Counted from the first letter of the stretch, positions 1 to 11,756 are shown. The stretch is 64,000 nucleotides of DNA from Bugulina stolonifera (GCA_935421135.1 OW285192.1:2647501-2711500), one strand, 5' to 3'. Notes: generated by a model from the sequence alone, not told the origin. Translations and numbers: made by a program.

Positions 1-426
1 TCGTGAGCATTTGAAACCCATGCCAATGAGGGTGGGTCATTGCTTTGTGTTTAGAAGAAAGTTCGTCAACAGTTGTCGCTGTCAGGTATGGACAAGTTCT
101 CGCTTGTTCTAGTTGTATTATTTTGCAACTTTGGTATGTCTTCCCACCTCTGTCTGTCCTGTCATTTGTCTATTGCATGGGACAACAGACGTGTTGTTAC
201 TTACACTGAGTTTAAATGTCACTTGCAATATGGTGATAGCAACAGCTAATCTTATCTTGCTGCCAGTGTTCGACACTTGTTTGCATTTTTCAGCAAAGTC
301 AAAGGTCGCAGAGGCAGACCCCGGGGCTCAAAGAACAAGGGGAAAGCACCCGCCGGCTCTGCACCGTATACGGTGCCAGAGGATTGGCACAGCTCCCTGA
401 GGTTGCTGCCATTGGCGGTGTATCTG
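1..426 (+). CDS. Putative exons of an unrecognised AT-hook gene
   Basis: Two open segments have good splice signals. The first runs from the window edge to 88 and ends CAG before GTATGG. The second is 294-426, with acceptor TTTTTCAG and donor CTG before GTAAGTG. The second encodes a basic stretch, GRRGRPRGSKNKGK, which is a typical AT-hook that binds the minor groove of AT-rich DNA, followed by a proline/serine-containing tail. I do not recognise the gene. The pogo element that starts at 535 would lie in the next intron, and candidate later exons are at 3616-4248. The exon model rests on splice motifs and one short motif only. Confidence 0.35.
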
Positions 427-1117
427 GTAAGTGAAACACTGTACCTTATCAAACAACAATGGTGTAGTAAGTGGTGCAAATTGTCTGAAACAACAGGCCA
501 TAGTCAGCAATGTTACTGCAGGCTTGTATACATAGGGAAGACCGGGGACATTTGCTCATATGGGGTAATTTGCACATAGCACTTTTTAGAAAAACCCATG
601 TTTATCTTATCAGCCAATTAGAGTTAATTTACAGCTAATCAGCACCGCTTCCTGTTTATTGCATCATCCATCATAATAGGGCTACTTCAGCCATGGTTGA
701 GTGAGGGAGGAAAAATCAAATCACTGACTAAAAAGTAAAACCTTCAGACATCAGGTATATGCATCTTCATGAATGAAGCAAATGGACTATCACAATACCT
801 CTTGGTTATGATAACAGCTGCAATGTCTGTGATAAAGTATTTATAGATCAGCTGTCTGAGTTGAGCAGCATGCTCATGAGAACACATTTTGCACAAAATG
901 GCCAGGCAGGGTAATCTGCACAGCCCTGTGCAAATTATCCCGCGAACAAGGAACATTTTGTAAACAGACATTTTCTGCTCTTGTGACATCTTAACGTTTG
1001 AGTGCCCGATTAAATATAGAGACATGCAATACAGCTTCCAAAGTCTTTTTGGGATATCAAAGTGTATATTATTGCAGTAAAGGTCTATAAATTGGTGCAT
1101 TCTATGTATCATAGGTC

Positions 1118-2301
1118 ATGCCTCGCTCAAGGAAACGCATGACTGATCATGCAAACTTCACTGATGACCAACTTAATGAAGCTCTTGAAGGTATGGGGAA
1201 AGGTGTGTCATGCGAAGCTGCCAGTAAACAGTTTGGCATCAACCGCTTCATTCTGAGCAGAAACAATAAGAAATCAACAGGCAACATTTCAAAACAGAAA
1301 ACAGGAAAGACCGTCTTCACCGCTAAACAGGAAGAGCTTTAGTCGAAGCACATAATAGACAGCTGTGATATCTTTCATGGGCTGTCTTTAGAAAACTCGG
1401 GAGCTTGCTTATCAATGTGCAAAATCTATACATGTTACTGTGCCCGATAGTTGGGAAAGAAATCATGCAGCTGGCGAAGATTGGTGTATTGGTTTCCGAA
1501 AGAAAAATAGTAGCCTCTCTCTGCGTTCTACTGAAGCCACCAGTATGTCTCGTGCAATGGCATTCAATCGAGATAATGTCAAGCAGTTCTTTGACATATA
1601 TGAGGCTGCTTTGAACAAAGATGCATTCTCTCCAGATCGGATCTTTAATCTTGATGAGACTGGTGTAACAACCGTACAAAAATTGGGCAAAATTCTTGGG
1701 CCAAAAAGGCATGAAACAAGTTGGGGCAATAAGATTTGCTGAACGAGGTCCACTGGTCACAATATGCAATGTGATCAGTGCAATTGGTCAAGCATTACCA
1801 CCTGTATTCATCTTCCCAAAAAAACTCCAAGGACCATATGATCAAAGGTGCTCCGGTTGGCTCTCTAGGCCTTGCGGCTCATTCTAGATGGATGAACACA
1901 GAATTATTCTCAACTGCATTACACCACTTCATGAAGTACATGAATGTGAGCAAAGAGAATAAGGCATTGCTGATAATGGACAATCATGGCAGCCATGTAT
2001 CGTTGCAGGTAAAAGAATTAGCGAAAGCAAATAGCCTGACAATTATCACTTTCGCTCCTCATTGCTCACACAGAATGCAGCCTCTACATGTGTCAATCTA
2101 TGGCGATATTACAACAACGCTACCACCAAGTGGATGAACTCTCACCTAAGTCATACGGTATCGATCTATGAAGCAGCAGAGCTGGCTGGTGAAGCCGTCA
2201 AGAAAGCTATGACCATTGATAATATAATGGTTGGTTTTCGAGCGACTGGAATATACCCATTCAATGACATATTTCCAGATGATTTCTTTCTTCCAGCCTA
2301 A
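1118..2301 (+). pseudogene. pogo/Tigger-family transposase, frameshifted
   Basis: The reading starts at 1118 with a psq/HTH-type DNA-binding region (MPRSRKRM start, then FTDDQLNEALEGM and AASKQFGI). It passes through several frames to a DDE_1 nuclease core with NLDETG at about 1650, IMDNHGSH at about 1975 and PLHVSIYG at about 2085. In active relatives these carry the three acidic catalytic residues. The third is normally PLDV, and here the Asp is replaced by His. A C-terminal AFRATGIYP-like motif (GFRATGIYPF) ends near 2270. At least three frameshifts plus the lost catalytic residue show the enzyme is dead. It is the internal gene of the 535-3414 element. Confidence 0.8.
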
Positions 2302-3414
2302 CATCTACACAAAGATCTTGATGATCCAGGAAATCATGGCACACTAAGACCAAGTGCAGTTGGTTTGGAAACATGCGCAGAGCCATTAGCTGGTGTAGGT
2401 AGTGAACCTCCTAACCAAAGTGTTGTACTAAGCTTGCCCAAGACAACAAGTAATCCCTGTACATCAAGAACGAGGGGTCGTCCAATGACAATGACACTCC
2501 AGAATTGGTAGCTAAGCCCAAAAGCTGCCGAGGTGCTCTGTTTCGAAAAGAATCCGATAGTGATGATACTGATGGAGAAAATACTCCTGTGTTAACTGAT
2601 ACATATGATGAATATGAAGAAATCGCAAATGAGCCTGTTACTGGCCAGGTTGAAGAGAAGATAGAAGTAGGCAAGTTTGTGCTGGTAGAAGTTAACTGTA
2701 AGTGGAAAAAGATTGGATGTTGGTGAAGTTTAATCTAAAGAAGATGGTGATTGGAAAGTAGACTTCTACAGGAATAAAGGAGATGAAAACTTTGTTAAAC
2801 CCGGTAATCCCGACGTTGCAATTATTGATGAGCGAACCGTGATCAAAGAGCTTCCTATGCCCCCTAGCATCACTGGTACAACAGCAAGAAGCTTGCTGGT
2901 AGGGGCAATTAAATTCCCTCTCCAGCTGAGCTCTCCTAATATGGAGATGAGCTAGCTTGCTGGAAAAACATCATGCGGCACACTCTTGTTGAATGTAAAC
3001 ACAGTTCGTTACAAGCTGTAAGGGGTTTTTCTACTTCCATACAGGGTCTATGCAGTGTTTGCTAGGAATATTTACTTTGTTTTTGTACATTTTACACAAC
3101 TGGTAACTCGTGTTTACTGATTCTTTTTCTGTAATTACTTACCAATAAATAACTCTACTATCACATTTATCTGTTTACTGGTAAACAACAAGAAATGTGC
3201 AAATTACCACATGGGGTGTGCATAAGACCAGTACTTACTTTGACCACATTTTACCATGCAGCCACCAAGGTTGAAGAATGAGCACCTTGAGCTGTAACAC
3301 AAAGGTTCTTTCACCAATTAGCAAATAGCTGACCAATTATAGAGTGCATGCCTTAAATGCTTTCTAGTTACGAGCAGCTGAAAAAAAACATGAGTAAATT
3401 ACCCTGGTCTCCCC
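2302..3414. other. 3' part of the pogo element, no intact gene
   Basis: This holds a decayed acidic stretch (about 2505-2726, rich in Asp/Glu, like the C-terminal tails of some Tigger proteins), then AT-rich non-coding sequence up to the right inverted repeat at 3388-3414. I see no other feature. Confidence 0.4.
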
Positions 3415-3615
3415 TACTTTCTTTTAGCTGGCGAAACCAGTGAAGAGGCAGATGTTGGTTGGTATTGAGATATGGGCCCATGGTCTTAATCAGTCACAAG
3501 TTGCACAGACATAACCTATGGTTCCTAACATGTAAAACTGTTGTCGTGTCAGCCAACATTCAATGTAGTTGGATACAAACCCACCCGTACCATTACCTAT
3601 AACTTTAACTTTTAG

Positions 3616-4248
3616 ACTTGAGAATGACTTTGTGCCTGCTGAGGGAGTGGAAGTAAGAGCAGCACCACCTGAAGCGATGACCTTATACAGCTGTTATGCT
3701 GCTGCACACGTGCTGAAGGAGTATAAAAAGTTGAGAAAGAGAAGGTACGTAGCTGCATTGTTAGCTTCTGCGCCTGCAGTCTTGAGTGTTTGTCTGCAGC
3801 CATGAGTGTGGTCCAGTTGTATATGTGCCAAATGTCTGAACCTATCTTCTGCTACAGCACTGGAGTGAAATTGTGGGCAAACTCAAAGACAGAGGATGTT
3901 CTCTGACAAAGATACAGATACAGACTAAATCCAGGAAACTGAAGGCAGGTTACATGGCGGTGAAATACAACAATGGAAAGACAGGTTAGTATTGTGGAGC
4001 TGTCCAGCCGTGTGTGTGTGGGGGGGGGGGATTGCCGACATGGCCGTGATGGTAGCTTCAGACACATGCTAGGCGCAGTGCCGGAGGTTGGAGGTTGCTC
4101 TGTGTGTGGTTGTTTGATACTTGACCATGCATCCATCATTATGTACGATGATTGTAGGAAGAGGACAAATTGTGTTCAAGCACTATGCTGTCATGGGTCT
4201 CCAAATACACGGCTCACTGGCAGTGAACATAACAGGTGTGCAACCAAG
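3616..4248 (+). CDS. Putative exons of an unrecognised DNA-binding gene
   Basis: Three segments have splice-like borders: 3616-3744 (acceptor TTTTAG, donor AAG/GTACGT), 3858-3984 (acceptor CTACAG, donor ACAG/GTTAGT) and 4158-4248 (acceptor TTGTAG, donor AAG/GTAAGTG). The middle one reads HWSEIVGKLKDRG followed by a TKIQIQTKSRKLK helix. That spacing resembles Myb/SANT-like domains used by transposon-derived proteins. Phases of exons two and three agree. Exon one to two does not join in phase as drawn, so either a different acceptor is used or the gene is broken. It may continue the AT-hook exons upstream of the pogo insertion. Family not identified. Confidence 0.35.
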
Positions 4249-4757
4249 GTAAGTGTGGGCGTGCCTCACCATGGTTTTGAGAAATTTGAGCGGGGTGTGG
4301 GGAAATATACATCGCATTACAATATAGAATATTAGACCACAGTCCTAAATTAGAATATAATAAATTAAATATAAATTCAATTGTAACAAAAATATCTTGA
4401 GTATAGCTGAGCATTAGTAGACTACAGCACCAGGGGCGGAGGATTTGAGGGGACCCTTTGTTTCTCTTACAATAAGCTACAAGTTGATCAGAAATAAAGT
4501 GTTTACCCCAAGTTAATGTCGGCTTAATCTCCAACACTTATTACTTATTACAGCTATTACTAATCTATGAGCTTGATTCCTACAACTAGTAGTAAATTAA
4601 GCCCCATTAGTGGATCCCAGTGACCTCCTAACAGATAATAATAAAACACAACCTTCCTACAGGAAGGTGCTTAGGCTAGAGTAGAAATGTCTAGGACAAG
4701 ATAGTGTTGCCAGGAAACCAACCACGTGCAAGAAAACAAGAAGGAAAACACATTCAA

Positions 4758-6951
4758 GATGAAAAGACAACAAACCTTAACTCAATTCTTCTCAGCTAAG
4801 AGGTAAATAAAATCAGCCTGTAGTTTCTTGAGGTTTCTGTTAGTCAAATGCTAAATAAAGTCATGTAACCCATGTTCATGTTTATATTTTAGTACAGGAA
4901 GAAGAGTGAGAATAATGAATAACTCTGTTGCTCACGCCACGCTGATATTTGGCGCCAATTTGTTAACCTCCAACTCCAAGAGGGAGAGTCGGTTGACGTG
5001 CACCTTGACAGGTTGGGGAGGTATGCTGATAGACTGGGACTGTCCCCTGTAGACCTTAGTTTTGGAATTAAGTTTATAGAGGGGCTCCCAGCCACAGTCT
5101 ACGCTGCTACTGCTTTGGGTAAGCACCGCTAGTTGCTTTCGCTGGGGGGTCCACACCGGGTGAAGGAGTGTACCGTGAGTAGGCGGGCTTTCTTTAGTAA
5201 GCAGCCTGCGAAGCGCTCTTCTTCTCGCTTTTCCAACTCCAGGTGTCGGACAGCTTATTAAAACCGAGGTTATAGACCTGGAGATATGCAACAAAGTTTG
5301 CGAAGGGCACAGCAAAAAACAATACCACCTTGATGGCATTACTGCTGTGGAAGAATTCGTCCGAACGCACAAAGATCAAACTCAGACTATTGTGGCTAAG
5401 CTCAGTGAACAACAGAAACAGCGAGAAGTAATCTTGAAGAAAGGTGTTCAGTCAATAGTCAAATGTGTAGCTTTCTTAGCTCGACAGGGAATGCCTTTCC
5501 AGGGGCATAGAAATGAAACTTTTGCTGCTCTGAACTTAAAGTTACAGTATATGACATGGATATTCTGTCTTCAAATACATGTAACTCAGGCTTGTTTCTC
5601 GAACTTCTCAAGTTGCTTTCCAGTCGTGATGAGCATCTAATAGTTCATTTGGAGAAATCAGCCTTCAACAAGACATACATAAGCAAGACATCACAGGAAA
5701 AGATACTGTCGCTGCTCGCAACACAAGTGGTAGATCACATCATTGATGAAGTAAGACGGTCAGAGCATTATTCTCTAATGTTTGATGAGTGTGCCGGTGC
5801 TTCTACGATTGAGCAGATGGCTGTTGTAATTCGATATGCGAGTAGACCAAATGGCTATGGTGCTGCTGACATTAAAGAGAAATTCCTCATCATAGTTGAA
5901 TGTGATGCAGGCACTACTGGCAAAGCCATTGCTGAGAAAATATCTTGTCTTGTTCAAGCATAATCTAGATCCAAAAGGTTTGAAAGCGGTGACAACTGAC
6001 GGTACTGGGAACATGTGTGGGGCTCTTCGTGGTGCATCAACAATACTCCGTAACTTACATCCTGGATTCACCCATGTACATTGTTACAGTCATGTTATGA
6101 ATTTGTCAATAATGTCAGCCTGCAAGATCCAATCTGTGCAGAACATGATGGATACAGTAAGAACTGTGCACTCTTTTTTTAGCCAGTCAGCCAAAAGAAC
6201 TAATGCCCTACTCACTATTATATCAGCAGCTGATGATACTATAGAGACAAGGCGCCATAAGATCAAGGACGTGTGTCGAACAAGGTGGGTTGAGAGATAC
6301 GATGCCCTGGATACGATGATATGCCTTATGTTGTTGAGTGTATTGAGGGTTATTATGGAGCCAAGACACTAAACATCTAGCATCAGGTTTCTATCAGCGC
6401 ATTTCTGGCTTCAACTTTGTTGTGTCCCTAACTGTGTGCTCTGGTGTACTCAGTATTACCAGAGGTCTGTGTACAACTGCAGTCTCGAGGCTTTAATTTG
6501 TATCAAGCAACAATGTGAGTAGCCTAGTAATAATGTAGTGCATTGCTTCCGGAATTTAAGTTTTTAAGCATTTTATATTAAATATCATCAATCTTGTAAT
6601 TGGCGATAAGTTATACATGTACATTTATATTAATACCATGTAAAATGTCAGATCAATGGAGAGCTAAAACAGTTATAATTTTGCAGATCTGTGAACGATA
6701 TCAGATTAGAACTTTCAGCCATGAGAAAGAACGAGGCTTGTGATGATGGCACGACTCCTGCAGTCCTATACAATTCTGCAGTTGATGTAGCTTCAAAGAT
6801 CAATGTTGACCCTAGTGTCCCACGTATTGCCTCCAGTCAGCGCCACAGACCTAATACTCCTTCTGCCAACCCAGAGGAGTAATATAGATGGACATTGATC
6901 CTCCCATTCATAGATGGGATAGTCTCAGAAATAAATACCAGCAAGTCAAGG
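4758..6951 (+). pseudogene. hAT-like transposase of the ZMYM1/DUF4371 type, broken
   Basis: The probable first exon at 4758 reads MKRQQTLTQFFSAKR, the classic start of this family, and is followed by a donor-like GTAAAT. From about 5260 the body reads HSKKQYHLDG, then ITAVEEFVRTHKDQ, QGMPFQGHR, MFDECAGAS, TTDGTGNMCGAL, HCYSHVMNL and RTRWVERYDA. These are characteristic blocks of the catalytic domain, including the Asp of DECAG and of TDGTGNM. A later exon (about 6690-6951) carries VNDIRLELSAMR and, after an in-frame stop near 6880, LPFIDGIVSEI. Frameshifts (near 5600 and 5960), stops and the missing C-terminal dimerisation region make it inactive. Confidence 0.75.
4940..5240 (+). pseudogene. 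Retrotransposon gag fragment inside the hAT region
   Basis: One frame reads ADIWRQFVNLQLQEGESVDV, then HLDRLGRYADRLG and FIEGLPATVYAAT, the usual pattern of a Ty3/gypsy gag helical domain. A stop occurs near 5131 and the same frame continues with a Ser/Arg-rich tail to about 5240. No LTRs or pol sequence are seen next to it. It lies between the probable first exon and the body of the hAT transposase, so it is either a scrap of an inserted retroelement or a captured segment. Confidence 0.5.
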
Positions 6952-7201
6952 TCAAAGTAGCAATTAAAAGAGGCAATTTGGGGGAACGGAAGTAACCCGA
7001 CGTGCAATACTTATAAGAATATATAAGGGAAGGTCAGTTGAAATCCAAGAATGCAACCCGGAGGGGCCAGATACCCAGAGTTCTGTGCACCGAGCGCGCA
7101 CCTGCTGCTGCCACGCACGTGTTAATTTGCTCTCTAACTAATCTGCTTACTTACTTGCTTACTCATTTTATTTATACCTACAGTGTTATCTATCATCTAC
7201 C

Positions 7202-8819
7202 ATGGAGAAAGGCTCAGGTAAGTGGCCATGGGGAGATAGTTTGCTAAGTGATTTAGAAGGGAGTTCAAAAACTGAATCCACTGTTGAGCAAGAGAGATTG
7301 CTGTTAGACTCTCCAGCGCGGCCAGAAGTGATCACTGGCAGGGGACTCTCGAAGGGGAAACAAATATCAACTGGTGTAGTTGGTATTTTAGACCCGGAGA
7401 AAGTTGTTAGCCCTGCCCGTGGAGATACTCTGTCCCCTGGAGAGGAAAAGACCTCCGTAGCCATATGTCTTGGGGACAAAATGACTGACGGAGGTGAGAT
7501 AAGGCAAGGGAACATCTCCGCTGAGATGTCAGAGCCCTTGAGCATTTCACCTGGCAAGACAGCCGGCCCAACACCTGACGGAGCCGTCAACTCAATGAGT
7601 TTGACGGCAGGACAGGCAAGGGAAGTTCGCCCGTCAGAGGGAAATAGTCATGCAGTAATACCCGTATCAGTGACATATCCTTGCATTGTTGTAGGGAACC
7701 AAACTGATAGTACCCGGGATGTGTGGGTTAACCTGGGAAGGCTGGATCTGCAACCGTCAGGAGACGAAAAGACCCAGTGGGTGAGCCAGGAGACCTTGGC
7801 ATATGTTACTGCTAGTATACTCGGTACTCGGCAGGACAGTATCTGTGCCATCTGTCAGTTCCCCGGCACCGAGCGGCGTGTGAAAGTGCATGTGGGACTG
7901 CACTTTGTGATGTTTTATTGCCGCTGTAGATACGCCAGCGTATCTAGGGACATTGTCTATAATCATATCCATCGTGGTACTCAAAAGTGCGGAAACATTC
8001 TAATCTACGAGGTGGATGCTACCCACTTTGCCGACTTCAAGAGAGCACTGAAGTGGCCAGCCGGCAGATGGACTGCTCCTATTCCGTGCATGATGGGACC
8101 TGCCAAGTTCCACTCTCAAGTTGATACTGTGGCACTACCTATCCCGTCAATGGCAGAATTACGAAGACGGCAAGGACAGGACGTGGATGAGCTACCCACC
8201 TTGACCATAACCAAAGTTGGCAAACGCCGGAGAGTGATCACACCAGCCCAGGTTCCCCCCTCAGAAGACTCTAATGGCTCCTCTCTGAGAACCCCCTGCA
8301 GTTATCGAGCCAGACTCACCTGATATATCCAACTCTCCTGTGGTTACTATCTCTGCTCCTCCTGCTGATGTCGAACCTGAATTGCCTGACACACCCAGCC
8401 CACTGACTACACAGAGTGCCAGTACTCCTACCCACACCATGGAAGAAGAGATGGACTCCAGCCCTCCTCAGACTGACACAACTACTAAGTCTATTACACC
8501 TTTACCAGTGTCCATACCCGAAGAGCGTCAATGGATGACCCTGACCCAGCCTACACTGAAGGTACAGGAAGTCCATGGCAAGGATCCCTTAGAAGAGTTT
8601 TTGCAGATCAAATTTATGAGCCGTAGCCGTGGGTCCAGGGAACGCAAAGCCCGTATATTACACCTTCACTACGTACGAAAATTGGATGAACAATTAGACT
8701 ATCTTAAAGAGCAGAAGCGACGCGTCCCTAGAAGACTAAGACGCAATCTCCGACAGGAGACCAAGCGTCTCCAAGCAGAGAGGGATCGCCACGTACAGGA
8801 TGCGCAGTGCACCAAGTAA
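7202..8819 (+). CDS. Double zinc-finger protein related to the local gag-only LTR element
   Basis: The ATG at 7202 is in a good context (CTACCATGG). The first part (7202-8325) is low-complexity for about 160 residues. It then has a finger C-x2-C-x11-H-x3-H at about residues 213-231, directly followed by FYCRC and a second Cys/His set (C-x-C-x12-H-x7-C). The motif SVSRD, the GT after CxxCxF and the CG after the last finger are shared with the ORF of the 19.3-kb LTR element. A one-base shift in a C run near 8295 moves the rest into another frame (8300-8819). That part carries a Pro/Thr-rich linker and a highly basic, coiled-coil-like C terminus (RRVPRRLRRNLRQETKR). No LTRs were found around it. 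Function unknown. It could be an old gag relative or a gene captured from or by such elements. Confidence 0.6.
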
Positions 8820-9510
8820 GCTACGACTATGTAAACAATATTTAATACTTCATCATTGAAGTACTACGTCTTCAATGGACGGGTGTGTGTGATGGACATG
8901 CAATATAGTAATTACTTCTTATATCATATTATATACATATGTAGTACACGCTTTGTAAAATGGTAGTAGAAATCAATGCAGTCAGTTCCTTTTTATATAT
9001 ATTATATTTTATCGTCATAAATAGTAATGAGCACATAACTCCTCTTACTGACACGGATTATTATAATTACACGGCAAAGTCTATTTCACAATCGTGTATT
9101 AAATACTTCCGAAGGCTAGTATTTCATCACTATTATTCATTAACTGCCGTCATGGTGCAATCCTTTTTATGATTGGTCTTCGGCCTTCCGTTGGAAACAC
9201 TTCTTTTTCTAATGGGTTCGTCTACAATCAAACCTTTCGTATATAAGGCGTGCAATTCTAACTACTTATCAGTGTTCTATACACTGCTGTATTTTATACT
9301 TTTATACTTTTTTGCTGGAACATTAAATATACTCTGATTGCACTACCAAGAATACTGGAGTTCTGCTGTTCAAGCACGTAGGTATGCAATTACAATAATA
9401 CTTACACGGAAGCCGTTGCCGAAGTGTCCATACAACTCTAGGGAGTTGTCGAGGGACACTGGAGGGAGACTATCCTTGCTGAAATCCATTACAATATTCA
9501 TGTAACAGGA
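8820..9510. other. Non-coding stretch with TATA-like motif
   Basis: AT-rich sequence without a convincing gene. GTATATAAGGCG occurs near 9240 and an ATTAAA signal near 9325, which together look like a decayed promoter/poly(A) region such as an old LTR. I could not find a matching direct repeat upstream of 7202. Confidence 0.3.
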
Positions 9511-9663
9511 TGTTATGGACCAGACTGTCCAATCAGAGAATGTTATGCATGAACAACCAGCAATGCATGTATCTGTATCTGTCAGCACTTTTTATAATGT
9601 CGTTGAGTATACCGGTCGTTATTCAATAAACCTTTAATAATGTAAAACCTTAACATTATCACA
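9511..9663 (+). repeat. 5' LTR of the gypsy relic
   Basis: Direct repeat TGTTATGGACC to ATTATCACA, closely matching 13546-13700. It includes AATAAA as a likely poly(A) signal. Confidence 0.75.
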
Positions 9664-9681
9664 TGGTGTCAGAAAGACTGG
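9664..9681 (+). promoter_or_regulatory. Primer-binding site of the gypsy relic
   Basis: TGGTGTCAGAA directly follows the left LTR. These 11 bases complement the 3' end of Leu tRNAs ending TTCTGACACCA (recalled). The following bases diverge. Confidence 0.55.
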
Positions 9682-9799
9682 TCTGGCATTTGGAATTCCT
9701 CTGCACGCTGTCTCATATCATATGGCTGAAGGAGGATTAAGACCGCTTTCTAACTTCTTGCTCAACCAGCATTCAAGTAACCCTAGCGATACGAGCAGG

Positions 9800-10110
9800 A
9801 GTTAGACAGCAATTTGACTTTTATATGCTAGCAAAGGAGAAAGCTGACAAATCTGAAGAAGTACAGGTATCTACTCTATTAACACTGTTAGGGGCACCGG
9901 GCCAGAAGCTGTTCAGGACATAAAATTTAACAGCTGACAATAGAAAGAAGATAAAGCATGTGCACGATGCTTTTACCTCACAATTTTCACCAAGAGTGAG
10001 GGAGGAATTTGAGAGATACAAATTCCATAGCAGCGTTCAAAGTGCAAATGAGCCTTTTGACAAATTCCTAAAGCTGAGTCCAGACTACAACGATTTTCAA
10101 ATGAAAATCG
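9800..10110 (+). pseudogene. gag fragment of the gypsy relic
   Basis: Decayed reading with RQQFDFYMLAKEKADKSEE, then LLTLLGAPGQKLF and, in another frame, FERYKFHSSVQSANEPFDKF. This is the usual helical gag pattern of gypsy elements. Frameshifts and a stop near 9920 break it. The sequence is cut off near 10140, where the Harbinger relic begins. Confidence 0.6.
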
Positions 10111-10143
10111 TTCGTGTAAAAACGTGCTGGAAATGTGGCCCGA

Positions 10144-11560
10144 TGGGCTGTTCACACTAGGCCGAGTTTTAAATTCCAATCATAAGTTTTCCCAAACTCC
10201 TTAATCGCGGAGGAAGGAAACTTATAAACACGGAAAAAAAAACAAGATGGCGGCTAACACAGAACAAGAGGACTGTATATTTACAATCAATTTTAATTCC
10301 CTATTTGATAACACTAGTCAAGAGAATAGTGCTCAACTGGCTGCATCGGTGTTAACAATAGGAAGCCACTATTTGAACAAATCTAAATTATCAAGAAAAC
10401 GCCGCAGTATCAGATTTTGTTAGTAGAAGAGAAAATTTTGGTGCTTTTAATTCAATTATGGCAGAATTGGAAGTGAGTGATGCAAAACGATGGCAAAACT
10501 ATTTACGGATGGACAATCATCTCTACAACTCGCTATTACAGTCCATTACACATGCTATCATTAAAAAAGATACTACGTGGAGAAAGGCTGTGCGACCAAG
10601 TGAGCGGTCGGCTGTTACTTTGAGATACTTGGCAACAGGCGAAAGTTACACCAGCTTACACTACCAATTTAGGATTGGTAAAAGCACAATAGCCGAAATC
10701 ATTCCTGAAGTATGTGCTGCAATTTTTGGCTGCCTCAAAGAGACCTATTTAAAAACACCTTATACAAAGGCAGAACGGAAAAGCGTTAGTTTCAATTTGA
10801 ATGAAAGGTGGACTTTCCTCATTGTATTGGAGCACTAGATGGAAAATATATTGTTTTGAGGGAGCTTCACCATGCTGGTTCAGCCTACCATAATTATAAA
10901 GGATGTGAATCCATTGTGCTGATGGCTCTTGCAGATGCAACATACAAGTAAGTTCATTATATTATTATTAAATATTTTATTAACTTCACAATTCCTTGTA
11001 TGTGAATGTTAAACATAGTTATTTTTTTATAAGTTAACAAGCATTGTATAATAATATTTTTAATAATTTATTGAAGATTTCTATATGTGTATGTTGGAGC
11101 CAATGGCCGAGTATCTGATGGTGGTGTCCTTAAGCAAACAAAATTATATGCTGCTCTAGAATATGGTGGCGGACAGCAGCATGGAGTGCCATGTCGAGAA
11201 GCCTTGCCTGGTACATGTCATGAATCTCCATACGTCATAGTTGCTGACGATGCCTTTGGTTTTTCTACATAATCTAATGAAACCATTTCCAAGGTACTAA
11301 ACACATATAATTAGAAATAATATTCTAATTTCTGGTAATTTCTTCCATCAGTTATTATACTCATGACTACTCTTGTATTTTCTGTAATTAATAAAATTCT
11401 TGGTCCATGTTTTTATCAAGACGGACAGTAACTGAGGAAACCCACAAAATATTTAATTATCGCCTCTCAAGAGCTCGACGAGTAGTAGAGAATGCTTTTG
11501 GAATCTTGGCTTCTGTATTTCGAGTAAGATAATAGCATACTAGTAGTCTAGCAATCACAG
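10144..11560 (+). pseudogene. PIF/Harbinger transposase relic nested in the gypsy element
   Basis: The left end GGGCTGTTCACACTAGGCC near 10144 looks like a Harbinger terminal repeat. No matching right end was found. The coding part starts at 10247 (MAANTEQEDC), shifts frame near 10395, and continues with KRWQNYLRMDNHLYNSLL, then SAVTLRYLATGESY and FRIGKSTIAEI, blocks typical of this family. After another shift come HCIGALDGKYI (first catalytic Asp) and, across a small intron (about 10950-11076), VYVGANGRVSDGG, where the expected Asp is Tyr, then [11 protein letters not shown] with the Glu. The shifts and the lost Asp make it inactive. Confidence 0.75.
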
Positions 11561-11742
11561 TCCATGTAGTCATACTAGTAATCATTGCCCACGTAGTCAT
11601 ACTAGTAATCACTGTCCATGTAGTCATACTACTAATCACTGTCCATGTAGTCATACTACTAATCACTGTCCATGTATTCATACTAGTAATCACTGTCCAT
11701 GTAGTCACACTAGTAATCACTGTCCATGTAGTCATACTGCTA
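11540..11742. repeat. 27-bp tandem array
   Basis: About seven copies of TAGTCATACTAGTAATCACT plus GTCCATG. It lies between the Harbinger relic and the rest of the gypsy relic and is open in one minus-strand frame only because the period is a multiple of three. Confidence 0.9.
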
Positions 11743-11756
11743 ATATTCCTGGCATA

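Larger units (their letters stand above)
535..3414 (+). mobile_element. pogo/Tigger-type DNA transposon, full length but decayed
   Basis: The two ends, counted from the TA at 533-534 and from the TA at 3415-3416, match as inverted repeats at 22 of 27 positions (left end TAGGGAAGACCGGGG). A TA target duplication is diagnostic of the Tc1/mariner/pogo superfamily. The 2.9-kb interior holds a broken pogo transposase. The 13-bp motif GGTAATTTGCACA (one mismatch in the middle copies) occurs near both ends in inverted orientation (564-576 and 3196-3208) and as a central inverted pair (910-922 and 927-939). Those copies may be transposase-binding sites. The element lies between putative exons of the AT-hook gene. 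Confidence 0.8.

Noticed and set aside
744..1112. 122-residue minus-strand frame in the pogo element
   Set aside because: No domain, and it lies in the element's untranslated region, which also holds the palindromic motif pair.
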